Shown piece after piece: positions 27,888 through 37,494 of a stretch of 64,000 nucleotides of DNA. Location: the NCBI RefSeq assembly GCF_003130795.1, contig NZ_CP029352.1, forward strand, positions 722,001 through 786,000. The letters are read 5' to 3'. Source of the stretch: Azospirillum thermophilum (GTDB lineage Bacteria; Pseudomonadota; Alphaproteobacteria; Azospirillales; Azospirillaceae). Every line of letters starts with the position of its first letter. Positions within the stretch are counted from its first letter, which is position 1. Position numbers and translations under genes: made by a program. The notes under the pieces are model-generated. The model searched no databases. It was not told the DNA's origin and saw only the letters and a list, made by a program, of their open reading frames with translations.

Positions 27888-29714
27888 ATGACCACGCCGA
27901 CTCCGGCGGTGGCGACGCTCGCCGACGTCTTGGCGGCGATCGACACCGCCGACCTTTCCCCCATCGAAAAGACACACCTCCGCAGCGCTGTCTCGCGCAC
28001 CAGCACTTGGCTGGAGCGCCCAGTGAATGCCATCCCGGCCGACCGCAGAAGCCTCGGCCCCGCCCTGAAAGCTCTTCAGCGCCGCTGTGCCGCCCATGGC
28101 GTCACCCCGAAGTCGGTTTCGAACGTCCTGGGCCTGCTAAACCGAGGCCTCGATCTCGTGGATCGCCGGCCATCCGCCTTGCCGCCCGTGTCCGCTCTTC
28201 GGATGCAGGAATGGCGAGACCTTTACGCGGCGTGGCGAGCCCTCGTGCCCAAGGCCTACGGCCCACTCACCATACTGATCCGCTACTGTGACGCGAACGA
28301 CATCGCCCCCGGAGACGTCGAAGACGCTGTCGCCGAGCGGGTCATCGACTACATGAGCCAAGTCCGGCTGCGCGACCGGGACACCGCGGTCCATCACCTT
28401 CGCGGCTACTGGAATGCGGCCATCGACCTCGTCCCGGGATGGCCCCAACGGCGCCTGACCATCGGGCTCAAGGTTCGTCCCAAGGCGACGCTGGAGCTGT
28501 CAGCCTTTCCGGCGAGCTTCCGCGCCGATCTCGACCGCTTCCGGCGGATCGCCGCCGGTCTGTCCGAGGCCGAGGAACCGGCGGGACGGCGGCGCTATGA
28601 TTTCTCAGTCGTCGTTGCCACAGCGGTGGCGGACAACGCCCGAGGCGTCCGACAGACCCTGAAACCGCTCAGCGCGGAAAGCATTTCCGGTTGCATCAAT
28701 GCCGTTGTGATGGCGGCGACCGCGCTGGTCGCACAGGGCGCCACAATCGCGGACATCAAGGGCGTCGCGGACGTCGTTACCGCCCGCGGCCTCGCCGCCT
28801 TGGTCAACTCTGTGCTCGACCGCCTGGAGGGGCGGGCCAAGATCACGCGGCACGTGAACAACCTCGTCGGTTTCCTGCTGATGGTCGGCGCCCGCATGCG
28901 ACCTGACTTCGCCGAGGATCACGAATTCCATGCCCTCGCCCGCCAGATCAGGGCGGACTTCGCCGTCGAGGAGGGCATGACCCTGGACAATGCGAAGATC
29001 CTGGCGCAGTTCGACGATTCGGCGGCGGTGCGCGCCCTATTCGAGATGCCGGGCACCGTCATCGCGCGCGTCGAGGCCACGAGGGCGGCGCGGAAGCGGC
29101 GCGGCGTCGATCCGGAGATCACACCGCGCATGGCCCTCCAGGTTATGCATGCCGTGGCTGTGATGCTCCTCTTGTCATTGCCGGTCCGCGTCGGCACGCT
29201 GGTTCGGACCGAGTGGAGCCACGTCCGGCTTCCGAAGACGCGCAACGCGCCGGGCTTCATCGACTGGCCGGCCGAACTGATCAAGACAGGCACAGAAGCC
29301 TCGGTGGAACTCCAGCCGCGGAAAATGCAGATATTGCGGCTGTGGCGCGATGTTTACCGGCCCCTGCTGTGCGATGCTCAGTCCAACAACTTCGTTTTTC
29401 CGGCGAAGAGCGGGCCTGGTCATCGCAACCGGTCGACCTTGGGCAACTACCTGTCCGCTCTGGTTCGGAAGCACGCGGGACTGAGAATTTCCAGCCATAA
29501 ATTCAGGCATCTGGTGCGCACGCTCGTGCTCGACGCCGACCCGAGCGCGGAGGCGCTGGCCAACGCTCTCTTGGGCCATGCCCCCGGAAGCCGGGCGGCC
29601 CATCGGTATGGCACAATTCGGCCGACCATCGCCAGCCGCGCGTTGGCCGGCATTCTGGAACGCCAAGCCGCTGCGGCGAAGACGCGCCCCTCCCGGTCCA
29701 GGAGGGCGTCATGA
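27888..29714 (+). CDS. Tyrosine recombinase, first of an overlapping pair
   Basis: A 608-aa protein, unusually long for this family. The last about 220 residues hold the catalytic signature: Arg in SLPVRVGTLVRTEW, His-x-x-Arg in SSHKFRHLVRTLV, LLGHAPG and Tyr in AHRYGTI. The N-terminal 380 residues contain a core-binding-like region and otherwise unassigned helical sequence. The stop overlaps the next gene's start by 4 bp (ATGA), so translation is coupled. AAAGGAG lies upstream. Pairs or trios of such recombinases occur in mobile elements; RIT elements have three. Confidence 0.85.
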   Translation: MTTPTPAVATLADVLAAIDTADLSPIEKTHLRSAVSRTSTWLERPVNAIPADRRSLGPALKALQRRCAAHGVTPKSVSNVLGLLNRGLDLVDRRPSALPPVSALRMQEWRDLYAAWRALVPKAYGPLTILIRYCDANDIAPGDVEDAVAERVIDYMSQVRLRDRDTAVHHLRGYWNAAIDLVPGWPQRRLTIGLKVRPKATLELSAFPASFRADLDRFRRIAAGLSEAEEPAGRRRYDFSVVVATAVADNARGVRQTLKPLSAESISGCINAVVMAATALVAQGATIADIKGVADVVTARGLAALVNSVLDRLEGRAKITRHVNNLVGFLLMVGARMRPDFAEDHEFHALARQIRADFAVEEGMTLDNAKILAQFDDSAAVRALFEMPGTVIARVEATRAARKRRGVDPEITPRMALQVMHAVAVMLLLSLPVRVGTLVRTEWSHVRLPKTRNAPGFIDWPAELIKTGTEASVELQPRKMQILRLWRDVYRPLLCDAQSNNFVFPAKSGPGHRNRSTLGNYLSALVRKHAGLRISSHKFRHLVRTLVLDADPSAEALANALLGHAPGSRAAHRYGTIRPTIASRALAGILERQAAAAKTRPSRSRRAS

Positions 29715-31114
29715 GCTGGCGGGACGACGCCTACCGCGCGTTTACCAAATGGGCGATTGCGGCCGGAGAGGGCACCGCAGAGCTGACCCCGGAGATTCTG
29801 GAGCGCTTCATCGCCCACCTGCGGACCAACGCCACGCCCAAGACCCGGATGACCCGACTGCACGGCCTGCAAGGCGCCCTGCGCGAGCGGCTCCCCGCCG
29901 GCATCGACTTGGCCTGGGTGGAGCGGCGGGTGCGCGAGGAGTGGGAGATGTCCAGCCTGGGCCGTCGCGGGCAAGGACCGGGGCGAGGCCACGCGAGCAA
30001 GGCACGCCGCCATCGTCTGCTCGTCGAAGAGTGGCCGAGCGAAGCGCGCGACCGATGGGAGCGCGCCACGCGCGGTCCCGATCCGGGCAAACGGCGCCGA
30101 TATGCGGCCAAGCCGACGGCCGACGAGACTGCCGGCGCGGCCGTCAAATGGGCCGCGGCAACCCGCGACAAGGTCGAGCGGGTCATCGGCCTGTTGTTCC
30201 GAGTCGCCCTGGACCGGGGCCTTCCCCTCGACGTCGTGCCCGAGAGCGTTCAGGCGTTCATCGACCACCACAGCGAAAAGGGGAACAGCTTGTACGGACT
30301 GGCCTGCAATCTCGACCATTTGGCGATGGCCGTCCGCGTGTTGTGGCCGGAGCGCGACTGGCATTGGCTGGCCCTCACGGCCTCGCGGTTGCATGCCGTG
30401 GCGGAGCAACAGCCGCGGAAGCGCGATCTCACCGACGTTGGCGTCGTGCCCGCCGAGGTCGAAGCACTGGCGTGGGAATTGATGCGCGAGGCCGTCCGGA
30501 GCCCGCTGGCCGTGCGATCTGCCGGCAAGTACCGTGACGGTCTGCTGCTCCTGTTCTTCCTGCACCACCCGGTTCGCCGGCGCAATGCCGCGGAAATGCG
30601 AGTCGGGGAGCACCTGATTACCGAGGACCATGGGTTTCGTCTGGTTTGGTCGGAGACTAAGAATCGGCAACCACGTGTCGATCGGCTTGCCGACCGCCTT
30701 GTCGAGCCGATGAAGACATACCTTCGGACGTTCCGGCCGACTCTGCACAGGCCCCACAGCGACGACGCGCTATGGCTGTCGGCGGCGAATGACTCCCTCG
30801 GAAGTCCGTTGACGGGGAAAGGGATTTTAGAAGCCATAGCTGGGCGCGTGAAACGCCGGCTTGGCGGCCATATTTGGGCTCATCTTTTCAGACATTGGGG
30901 GGCGATGATGATCGTCGACCACAGCACGGCCGACGCGCATCTGATCGCCCCGCTGCTTGGCCATCGCGATCCGCGGTCCGCCCGATTCTACATTTCCCTG
31001 GCGAAGACCCGAGGGGCGTCCTCACGTCTGGCGGACATGGTCGAAAGGTTCTATCGGCCCAGGAAGCATGCGTATATTCGCCGGCCGACATTGCGAAAGG
31101 CCGACAGGGCGTGA
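29711..31114 (+). CDS. Tyrosine recombinase, second of an overlapping pair
   Basis: A 467-aa protein with Arg in HHPVRRRNAAEM, a likely Lys in WSETKNRQPRV, His-x-x-Arg in HLFRHWGAMMIV, LLGHRDPRSARFYI with Tyr, and a basic tail. It overlaps the upstream recombinase by 4 bp. Sequence between the two proteins is not close, suggesting distinct DNA-binding roles in one complex. It ends next to an IS256 remnant, so a third recombinase gene could have been lost there; that is speculation. Confidence 0.85.
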   Translation: MSWRDDAYRAFTKWAIAAGEGTAELTPEILERFIAHLRTNATPKTRMTRLHGLQGALRERLPAGIDLAWVERRVREEWEMSSLGRRGQGPGRGHASKARRHRLLVEEWPSEARDRWERATRGPDPGKRRRYAAKPTADETAGAAVKWAAATRDKVERVIGLLFRVALDRGLPLDVVPESVQAFIDHHSEKGNSLYGLACNLDHLAMAVRVLWPERDWHWLALTASRLHAVAEQQPRKRDLTDVGVVPAEVEALAWELMREAVRSPLAVRSAGKYRDGLLLLFFLHHPVRRRNAAEMRVGEHLITEDHGFRLVWSETKNRQPRVDRLADRLVEPMKTYLRTFRPTLHRPHSDDALWLSAANDSLGSPLTGKGILEAIAGRVKRRLGGHIWAHLFRHWGAMMIVDHSTADAHLIAPLLGHRDPRSARFYISLAKTRGASSRLADMVERFYRPRKHAYIRRPTLRKADRA

Positions 31115-31241
31115 TTAGCAAATGCACCGAGCGCTGGAACAGCGGTTTGCTGTTCATGCTGCCGTACAGGTCGTTCACTTTCCTCCGGTCGTCCCGTTCA
31201 GTTTCGAGCGCACTGTGCAGCCTATCCAAGAACCTGCGCAC

Positions 31242-31421
31242 AAGCAGCACAGCACGAACCCGCTGGAACGTCTGAACAGCGAGATCGAGCGGAGGACCAA
31301 AGCCGCCGGCATCTCCCCCGGGGAAGGGGCGGTCAGCCGCCTCGTCGGTGCATTGCTGCTCGAACCGCACGACGAGTGGGCGGCGTGCCGGCGGTACATG
31401 ATCATGGAAAGCCTGAATTAG
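31242..31421 (+). pseudogene. IS256-family transposase, C-terminal remnant
   Basis: About 60 residues (TNPLERLNSEIERRTKAAGI then EGAVSRLVGALLLEPHDEW and RRYM) match the C-terminus of Mutator/IS256 transposases, which contains the last catalytic-domain helix. The N-terminal about 340 residues are missing; the open frame upstream from 31122 is unrelated. A dead fragment lying directly ahead of the first CRISPR leader. Confidence 0.8.
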
Positions 31422-31547
31422 CTGTGCCACCCTCAAGCCGCTGATCCGTTGCCCATTGCAGCGGAGTAGGCCGGCGGCTTCAATTCGCCGAAGAGCACAT
31501 AGGCCTCCTCAGACAACACGCTCCGGGGGCACACTCCAAAACGGTCT

Positions 31548-31591
31548 GGTTCTTTGACAAAGTGAATGAAATCAGCGTGGTACGAGGCAGG
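31548..31591 (+). promoter_or_regulatory. Leader-proximal motif of CRISPR array 1
   Basis: GGTTCTTTGAC-AAAGTGAAT-GAAATCAGCGT directly before the first repeat. The same motif, with four or five substitutions, lies at exactly the same 44-bp distance before array 2 (41960-42003). Leaders carry the promoter and the Cas1-Cas2 docking site, so both arrays could be fed by one adaptation machinery. The leader continues upstream toward 31430. Confidence 0.8.
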
Positions 31592-32781
31592 GGATCCCCC
31601 GCATGTGCGGGGATAGACCCAAGCTGACCGGGGGGATGGGTAAGGCCGACGCGGATCCCCCGCATGTGCGGGGATAGACCCGAGGCAACGGGGGTACGTT
31701 ATTGGGGAGAGGCGGATCCCCCGCATGTGCGGGGATAGACCCACCCCGCGGCGGGCCCGGATGGCGGCCGGTGTGGATCCCCCGCATGTGCGGGGATAGA
31801 CCCGCCGCGCCTCAGAGCAAGCCGCAGTCTTTCACGGATCCCCCGCATGTGCGGGGATAGACCCCTCCCAGCCGTTCAGAAAGTAGTCGACCAGCAGGAT
31901 CCCCCGCATGTGCGGGGATAGACCCATGGGGCAGGCGATCGGTTGGCGGCCGGCCGCGGATCCCCCGCATGTGCGGGGATAGACCCGATACGGTCAGCTT
32001 CTCCCCGAGACAAAAGCGGGATCCCCCGCATGTGCGGGGATAGACCCGGCATCAAGATCAACGCGAGCCGGCAGGACGCGGATCCCCCGCATGTGCGGGG
32101 ATAGACCGTCAATGTCCGTCAGTACGCTGAGCGCGCTCGCGGATCCCCCGCATGTGCGGGGATAGACCCGCCACCGCGCCCGGCTCCGGCAGGCTGAGGC
32201 CGGATCCCCCGCATGTGCGGGGATAGACCCCTGACGCTGCAGGGCCAGGACGAGCATGGGGCGGATCCCCCGCATGTGCGGGGATAGACCCTGCGCAGAC
32301 ATGCAGTCGACGTACTTGTTCCCGGATCCCCCGCATGTGCGGGGATAGACCCTGGTTGCGGAGCGGCCGATCTTCTTCCGCCTCGGATCCCCCGCATGTG
32401 CGGGGATAGACCCAATCGGGTGGCTGCTGCGCGGGAGAGCCGGTGGGATCCCCCGCATGTGCGGGGATAGACCCTCGCAGGCGTCGCAGAAATCAGCCAG
32501 TTCCGCGGATCCCCCGCATGTGCGGGGATAGACCCATGACCCCCTTCACGCCGGTCACGTCGGAGACGGATCCCCCGCATGTGCGGGGATAGACCCTCGG
32601 CAGGTAGATGCCGCGGGTCGGATTGACGGGATCCCCCGCATGTGCGGGGATAGACCCCTCGCATCCGAGGCGCTGAATGTCGGCCATGAGGATCCCCCGC
32701 ATGTGCGGGGATAGACCCTCCGCCAGGGCGGCCAGCACGTGCAGCACCAGGGTTCCCCCCGGTATCTGCGGGGGTAGGCCC
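31592..32781 (+). CRISPR. Type I-E CRISPR array 1
   Basis: Nineteen 29-bp repeats at exact 61-bp steps from 31592 to 32690 with 32-bp unique spacers, plus a degenerate twentieth repeat at 32751-32781. The repeat starts GGATCC, has stem CCCCGC-ATGT-GCGGGG and ends ATAGACCC, which becomes the crRNA 5' handle after Cas6e cleavage. Only the repeat at 32080 differs (last base G). Orientation is plus: leader on the left, decayed repeat on the right. A further decayed copy (GGTTTCCCGCC then GCGGGG) lies at 32814-32842. The rest of 32843-33029 is the cas3 upstream region. Confidence 0.97.
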
Positions 32782-32813
32782 TTGGGCTTTGCCCCGCCGA
32801 TCCGGCCGGCGGC

Positions 32814-32842
32814 GGTTTCCCGCCTGTGCGGGGAAAGCTCTT
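32814..32842 (+). repeat. Decayed CRISPR repeat beyond array 1
   Basis: GGTTTCCCGCCTGTGCGGGG followed by AAAGCTC, 63 bp after the previous degenerate repeat. It begins GGTT like the array 2 repeat, not GGAT like array 1. Confidence 0.65.
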
Positions 32843-33029
32843 CGGCATCACCCCTAATTCGGCACCGCTATCTTCGCCCAAAGCGGGACACTGTTGGCTC
32901 AACGATCCGCTACTCATCACAAGTAGCGCCGCCAGCACGAGCGTTTCGCTGTTAGGGATTGCCACCATGGAGGCTAACGATCCATAATTTGAAACGATCT
33001 CCGTTTGTTCGCGCAAAAAGAATCGCCTT

Positions 33030-35621
33030 ATGGCTGTTGATGTCCGATCCCCCTGGGGAAAGTTTGACGGTCAGTCGGGTGACAGCCATCACCTCGCGCA
33101 TCATTGCGCCGATGTTGCCGCCTGCTTCGAAGCTATCGCCGGGCTCCCCGTGGTCCGCTCACGGATGGCCGCAGCCGGGGGCGTTCCGTTGTCGCCGCGT
33201 GGTCATGCGCGCCTGACGGCTATTGCGTTTCTTCATGACGTGGGAAAGCTGCATCCAGGTTTCCAAGCCAAGGGTTGGCTGCCCGATGCGAATTCCGGCC
33301 ATCGTCCACCGCCGCGCGGCCATCTTGCCGAGGGCGTGGCACTGCTGATGCGGGACTCCGGTGCGGAGCGGATCTGGCGGCCATTGGGCCTGTCCCATAT
33401 CGACTGGTGGGATGATCTGCACCCTTTCATTCTGGCCTCCCTTGCCCACCATGGCCGGCCGGTCGACAGCTTGGCGATGAAGGGCGGCTGGGATCCTCAG
33501 GCGGTGGCCGGCGCAGTCTACGATCCCGCCGACGGTGCCCGGATCATGGGGACGGCGTTGCGGGCTTGGTTTCCTGACGCCTTCGCTGACGGTGCGCATG
33601 AACCTCTCCCTGCTCCACGGCTGCAGCACCTGTTCGCCGGCCTTGTGGCCCTGGCCGACTGGCTGGGGTCCGACACGCGCTTTTTCCCATTCGAGAAGGA
33701 TTTCCGGGAAGACTACATCGCGACGGCCCGAGCAAGGGCCGCCGAAGCGGTATCGCGGATCGGTCTTTACGTTGAAACGGTGCGTCGGCTTGCCACCGGA
33801 CGAGCGGGCTTCACCGATCTTACCGGCTTCGTGGCTCCAGCCCCCCACCAGCAGGCGGTTGCGGAGGTGGCTGCTGATCAACGGCTGGTGATTTTGGAAG
33901 CCGAAACCGGGGCGGGTAAGACCGAGGCCGCCTTCTGGCGTTTCGCCCGGCTGTTCGCTGCGGGTGCGGTCGATGGCCTTTATTTTGCCTTGCCCACCCG
34001 CTCTGCCGCCATTCAGATTCATGGCCGGGTGAACCGGATGCTGGAACGGTTGACCGGGGCTGGCGGGCTGAAGGCCGTGCTGGCGGTTCCGGGCTACCTC
34101 AAGGTTGGTGAGGCGGTGGGCGAGGCCCTGCCTCACTGGCAGGTACGCTGGGATGACGCGGGCCTGCGCGCCGATGATGACCTCGCCGCCCGCTGGGCCG
34201 CCGAAAACGCCAAGCGCTACCTCGCCGCGCCGGTCGCCGTGGGGACGGTCGATCAAGCAATGTTGGGCGCGCTTCAGGTCAAGCACGCCCACCTCCGCGG
34301 CGCCTGCCTGTCCCGCTGCCTGCTGGTCATCGACGAAGTTCATGCCAGCGACCGCTACATGGCCGAGATCCAGGCCAAGTTGCTTGAAAACCATCTCGGC
34401 GTGGGCGGCCACGCGCTGTTGATGTCAGCAACATTGGGGTCGTGGGCGCGCACCCGGTGGCTCGGCGGGCGCGGGGCGCCGGACTTCGCCACGGCGGTTG
34501 CTGCCCCCTATCCCGCGGTCTGGACACGCGGGGCCGCGGAGCCTCGCGATGTGAACGGACCCGACGCACGGGTCCGCCACAAAACCGTAGCGATGAGTCT
34601 GGCGTCCGGTTGGGCACCGGACCATGCCGCACGGCTGGCGCTGGCGGCCGCCCGCGACGGGGCGAAGGTTCTGGTAATCCGCAACACCGTCAAGGCCGCG
34701 GTCGCGACCTGGGACGCGATCCGGGAAGCGGACGTCGACGGGCTTTTGCTGCGGGTGGCCGGCGGACCGGCGCTGCATCACAGCCGCTTCGCGGTGGAGG
34801 ATCGCGAAGTCCTCGACCGCGCGGTGGAAACGGCGCTGGCCCCGGACGAACGGCGGGGTTGCGGCGGCTTGATCGTCGTTGGAACACAGACTGTGGAACA
34901 GTCGCTGGACATCGACGCCGACCACCTCATCACCGATCTGTGCCCTGTGGATGTTCTGCTCCAACGGTTGGGGCGACTTCACCGCCGGGCCGGCGTGCTA
35001 CGCCCGCCGGGGTTCGAGACGCCATCTTGCACGGTGCTTGCTCCGGAAGCGGGGTTGGAGCCGCTGCTGGCTCCGCGCTTCGACAACGGACTCGGCGCGT
35101 TCAAGACGAACGGGGCACTGTCCGGCGTCTATATGGACCTGTCCGTGCTGGAATTGACCCGGAGGCTTGTGGCCGAACGGGCGGAATGGACGATCCCCGA
35201 ACAGAACCGGCTGCTGGTCGAAAGCGCCTTGCACGAGGACTGCATTGAGGCGCTGCACCGCGAGCTCGGGAACCGGTGGAGTGCCTATCGCGAGTGCTTT
35301 CTGGGCGGAGGCGACGCCAAGGCACAGGCGGCGAAGGCGGTGGCCTTGTCAACCCGATCCCCCTTCGGTGACGAACCCTTTCCCGACGACGATACCACGA
35401 TCCGCACCCGCCTGGGTGCCGAGGGAGCGCGGCTGACCCTGCCGCACCCGGCGGTGGGGCCGTTCGGTCGGGAGATCACGGCGCTGACCTTGCCCACCCA
35501 TTGGTCCCAGGGCCTCGACCCTCGTGCGCCCGTGACGGTCGAATCCTCCGACGGAATGCTCCGCCTGTGCGTCGGTGACCGCTGGTTCCGTTATGACCGG
35601 CGGGGGGTAGGACGGTGTTGA
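33030..35621 (+). CDS. cas3: CRISPR-associated nuclease/helicase Cas3
   Basis: An 863-aa single-strand nuclease-helicase recruited by Cascade to degrade targeted DNA. The N-terminal HD domain has HHLAHHCADVA and FLHDVGKLHPGFQ. The SF2 helicase has Walker A ETGAGKTEA (about residue 292), DEVH in LLVIDEVHASD, MSATLGS and motif VI VDVLLQRLGRLHRR. Order and length fit type I-E. All key residues are present, so it should be active. Followed by a 271-bp gap before cas8e, unusual in an otherwise overlapping operon. Confidence 0.96.
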   Translation: MAVDVRSPWGKFDGQSGDSHHLAHHCADVAACFEAIAGLPVVRSRMAAAGGVPLSPRGHARLTAIAFLHDVGKLHPGFQAKGWLPDANSGHRPPPRGHLAEGVALLMRDSGAERIWRPLGLSHIDWWDDLHPFILASLAHHGRPVDSLAMKGGWDPQAVAGAVYDPADGARIMGTALRAWFPDAFADGAHEPLPAPRLQHLFAGLVALADWLGSDTRFFPFEKDFREDYIATARARAAEAVSRIGLYVETVRRLATGRAGFTDLTGFVAPAPHQQAVAEVAADQRLVILEAETGAGKTEAAFWRFARLFAAGAVDGLYFALPTRSAAIQIHGRVNRMLERLTGAGGLKAVLAVPGYLKVGEAVGEALPHWQVRWDDAGLRADDDLAARWAAENAKRYLAAPVAVGTVDQAMLGALQVKHAHLRGACLSRCLLVIDEVHASDRYMAEIQAKLLENHLGVGGHALLMSATLGSWARTRWLGGRGAPDFATAVAAPYPAVWTRGAAEPRDVNGPDARVRHKTVAMSLASGWAPDHAARLALAAARDGAKVLVIRNTVKAAVATWDAIREADVDGLLLRVAGGPALHHSRFAVEDREVLDRAVETALAPDERRGCGGLIVVGTQTVEQSLDIDADHLITDLCPVDVLLQRLGRLHRRAGVLRPPGFETPSCTVLAPEAGLEPLLAPRFDNGLGAFKTNGALSGVYMDLSVLELTRRLVAERAEWTIPEQNRLLVESALHEDCIEALHRELGNRWSAYRECFLGGGDAKAQAAKAVALSTRSPFGDEPFPDDDTTIRTRLGAEGARLTLPHPAVGPFGREITALTLPTHWSQGLDPRAPVTVESSDGMLRLCVGDRWFRYDRRGVGRC

Positions 35622-35892
35622 CAAGGGAGTTGGGTTCACCTACCACTTTTGGAGCGCTTCGTAAACTCCTCTCCAGTTCAGACGTTGGTGAAAATCATGG
35701 TGGTTGGTATCTCCTTTGAAATCCGCACCAGACGTTACAGCCTGCTCGTATCGCTGGGCTTCCGTGACTCTGGGAAAGACTATATGTTTCGCCCTACCCA
35801 GAACACCTCTGGGGATAGCCCGGTCTGCACCGGCGAGGGCTCGTTTCCCCCGCATTCGCGGGGTATAAAGAGAATCGGCTGGGGGAGGAGAG
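35622..35892 (+). other. cas3-cas8e gap with two CRISPR-repeat-like hairpins
   Basis: Unit 1 (about 35794-35822) has stem CCCAGA-ACACC-TCTGGG followed by GATAGCCC, close to the repeat handle ATAGACCC; the stem bases differ from the arrays but still pair. Unit 2 (about 35843-35871) has GTTTCCCCCGC-ATTC-GCGGGG, matching 18 of the first 21 bases of the array 2 repeat, with a different tail (TATAAAGA). About 20 bp separate them. TTGACA lies at 35618-35623. A 67-codon frame with ATG at 35697 crosses the region and overlaps the cas8e start; I do not trust it as a gene. TATAAA at 35864 could also be the -10 of a cas8e promoter. Confidence 0.55.
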
Positions 35893-37494
35893 ATGAATAA
35901 TCTCCTTACTCAGCCGGTCTTTTCGCTGTCCCCTGGCGGTCGGGTCACGCTTCCGGGGCTCATGGCCGCTTTGGCCCGCGACGCGGTGGATGACTTTCCG
36001 GCGCTCCGCCCGCATCAGGACCCGGCATGGCATATGTTTCTGGTCCAGTTGGGGGCCATTGCCCTGTACCGGGCAGGGTTGTCCGATCCCCCCGCTGACG
36101 AGGACGAGTGGCGCACCCTGTTGCGCGCCCTCACCCCGGATCACCCCAACGACGAGCCCTGGCGTCTGGTCGTAGAGGACTGGAGCCAGCCAGCCTTCCT
36201 GCAACCGCCTGTGCCGCCCGGGGTGACGCTGGGCAACGGGGCCGAAACGCCCGACGCCATCGACCTGCTCATCACCGCAAAGAACCACGATCTGAAACAG
36301 GCGGTCGCGCGCGGCGCAGGTGCCGAGGATTGGGTGTTCTCGCTCGTGTCGGGTCAGACGGGGGACGGGTACAACGGCGCCGGAAACTACGGCGTCTCGC
36401 GGATGAACGGCGGTTCGTCCTCACGCCCGCTGCTGGGGCTGGCACCGGCTGGTCCCGGCAAAACCCTCAGCCCGCGGCCCGGCGCGTGGTTCCGCCGCGA
36501 TGTCCGGGTGCTACTGGCGGGGCGCGCCGATGCACGGGACGATCCCGACCCGACCGCGCCGAACTTCGCTGAGGACGGCGGGCACGCCCTGCTGTGGTTG
36601 CTTCCCTGGCCGGAGGGTGAGCAGCTTCGGCTGGCGCAGCTCGATCCCTGGTACGTCGAGGTGTGCCGACGTGTCCGCCTGTCGGAATCCGCAGGCCGCA
36701 TCATCGCCCACAAAGGGAACTCCAAGGCGGCGCGCGTGGACGCCAAACAGGCGAACGGCGTTGTCGGCGATCCCTGGGCGCCGGTCCACAAGACCGAGAA
36801 CAAAAGCCTGACCCTGGCCGGCCGCGATTTCGACTATCGCCTGATGAGCGATCTGCTGTTCTCCGGCAACTGGATTCTTCCCACGCTGGCCCGCCCCGCG
36901 CCCTTCGAACCGGCGCGCACGCCTTACCTGCTGGTCGCGGCGGCGTTGGCACGCGGGAACAGCAAGACGGAGGGGTTCAAGCGGCGCGAACTGCCCCTGG
37001 ACGGACGCGTGGCGCAGGCGATGGCCGACGCGAACGGGCGGCACAGGCTGGAAACCCTCGCCCGGGAACAGGTCGAAGAGATCAAACGCTTCGATAAGGC
37101 GCTGCGCGGGGCGCTGGCGGTGGTCGCGGCGGGCGGCGAATGGAACGGTGTCACGAAGGAGCATTACGCCCACGCCGAGGCGACGGGGCTCCGGTTCGAC
37201 CGCGCCGCCGACGGAATGTTCTTCTCCCATCTCTGGGCGCGCTTCGACGCGCAGGAGACGGGCGGCGAGGCCGTGGCGGCCGCACGCAACGACTTCGCGA
37301 AGGCGCTTTGGGCGGCGGCCCGCGCCCTGTTTGATGCCGCCTTGCCGTCCATCCCCTGCCACGCGCGGCTTCGCCCGCGAGCCGAAGCGCGGGCGCGCCG
37401 CCGGCTGTGGGGCGACACGGACCTGCGCGCCCATTTTCCAACCCTGTTCGCGCCCCAATCCGAAAAGGTGACCGCCGATGCCACCGCTGAATGA
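35893..37494 (+). CDS. cas8e: Cascade large subunit Cas8e (Cse1/CasA)
   Basis: A 533-aa large subunit of the type I-E surveillance complex; it recognises the PAM and recruits Cas3. It starts MNNLLTQPVFSLSPGGRVTL, the usual Cse1 opening, with HQDPAWHMFLVQLGAIALYR and a long C-terminal four-helix region. GGGGGAGGAG precedes the start. It overlaps cse2 by 17 bp. The length is typical. Confidence 0.92.
   Translation: MNNLLTQPVFSLSPGGRVTLPGLMAALARDAVDDFPALRPHQDPAWHMFLVQLGAIALYRAGLSDPPADEDEWRTLLRALTPDHPNDEPWRLVVEDWSQPAFLQPPVPPGVTLGNGAETPDAIDLLITAKNHDLKQAVARGAGAEDWVFSLVSGQTGDGYNGAGNYGVSRMNGGSSSRPLLGLAPAGPGKTLSPRPGAWFRRDVRVLLAGRADARDDPDPTAPNFAEDGGHALLWLLPWPEGEQLRLAQLDPWYVEVCRRVRLSESAGRIIAHKGNSKAARVDAKQANGVVGDPWAPVHKTENKSLTLAGRDFDYRLMSDLLFSGNWILPTLARPAPFEPARTPYLLVAAALARGNSKTEGFKRRELPLDGRVAQAMADANGRHRLETLAREQVEEIKRFDKALRGALAVVAAGGEWNGVTKEHYAHAEATGLRFDRAADGMFFSHLWARFDAQETGGEAVAAARNDFAKALWAAARALFDAALPSIPCHARLRPRAEARARRRLWGDTDLRAHFPTLFAPQSEKVTADATAE

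Noticed and set aside
31433..32664. Minus-strand open frames with repeated GLSPHMRGIR / SIPAHAGDP
   Set aside because: They are translations of the CRISPR repeats at 61-bp spacing; not proteins. The same applies to 41979-43390.
35790..35870. Third CRISPR array
   Set aside because: Only two degenerate units with a short gap; they do not form an array with 32-bp spacing.
35649..35900. 83-codon frame (TTG start; ATG at 35697) across the cas3-cas8e gap
   Set aside because: It overlaps the repeat-like hairpins and the cas8e start and matches nothing I recognise; kept only as a remark, possible toxin ORF not supported.
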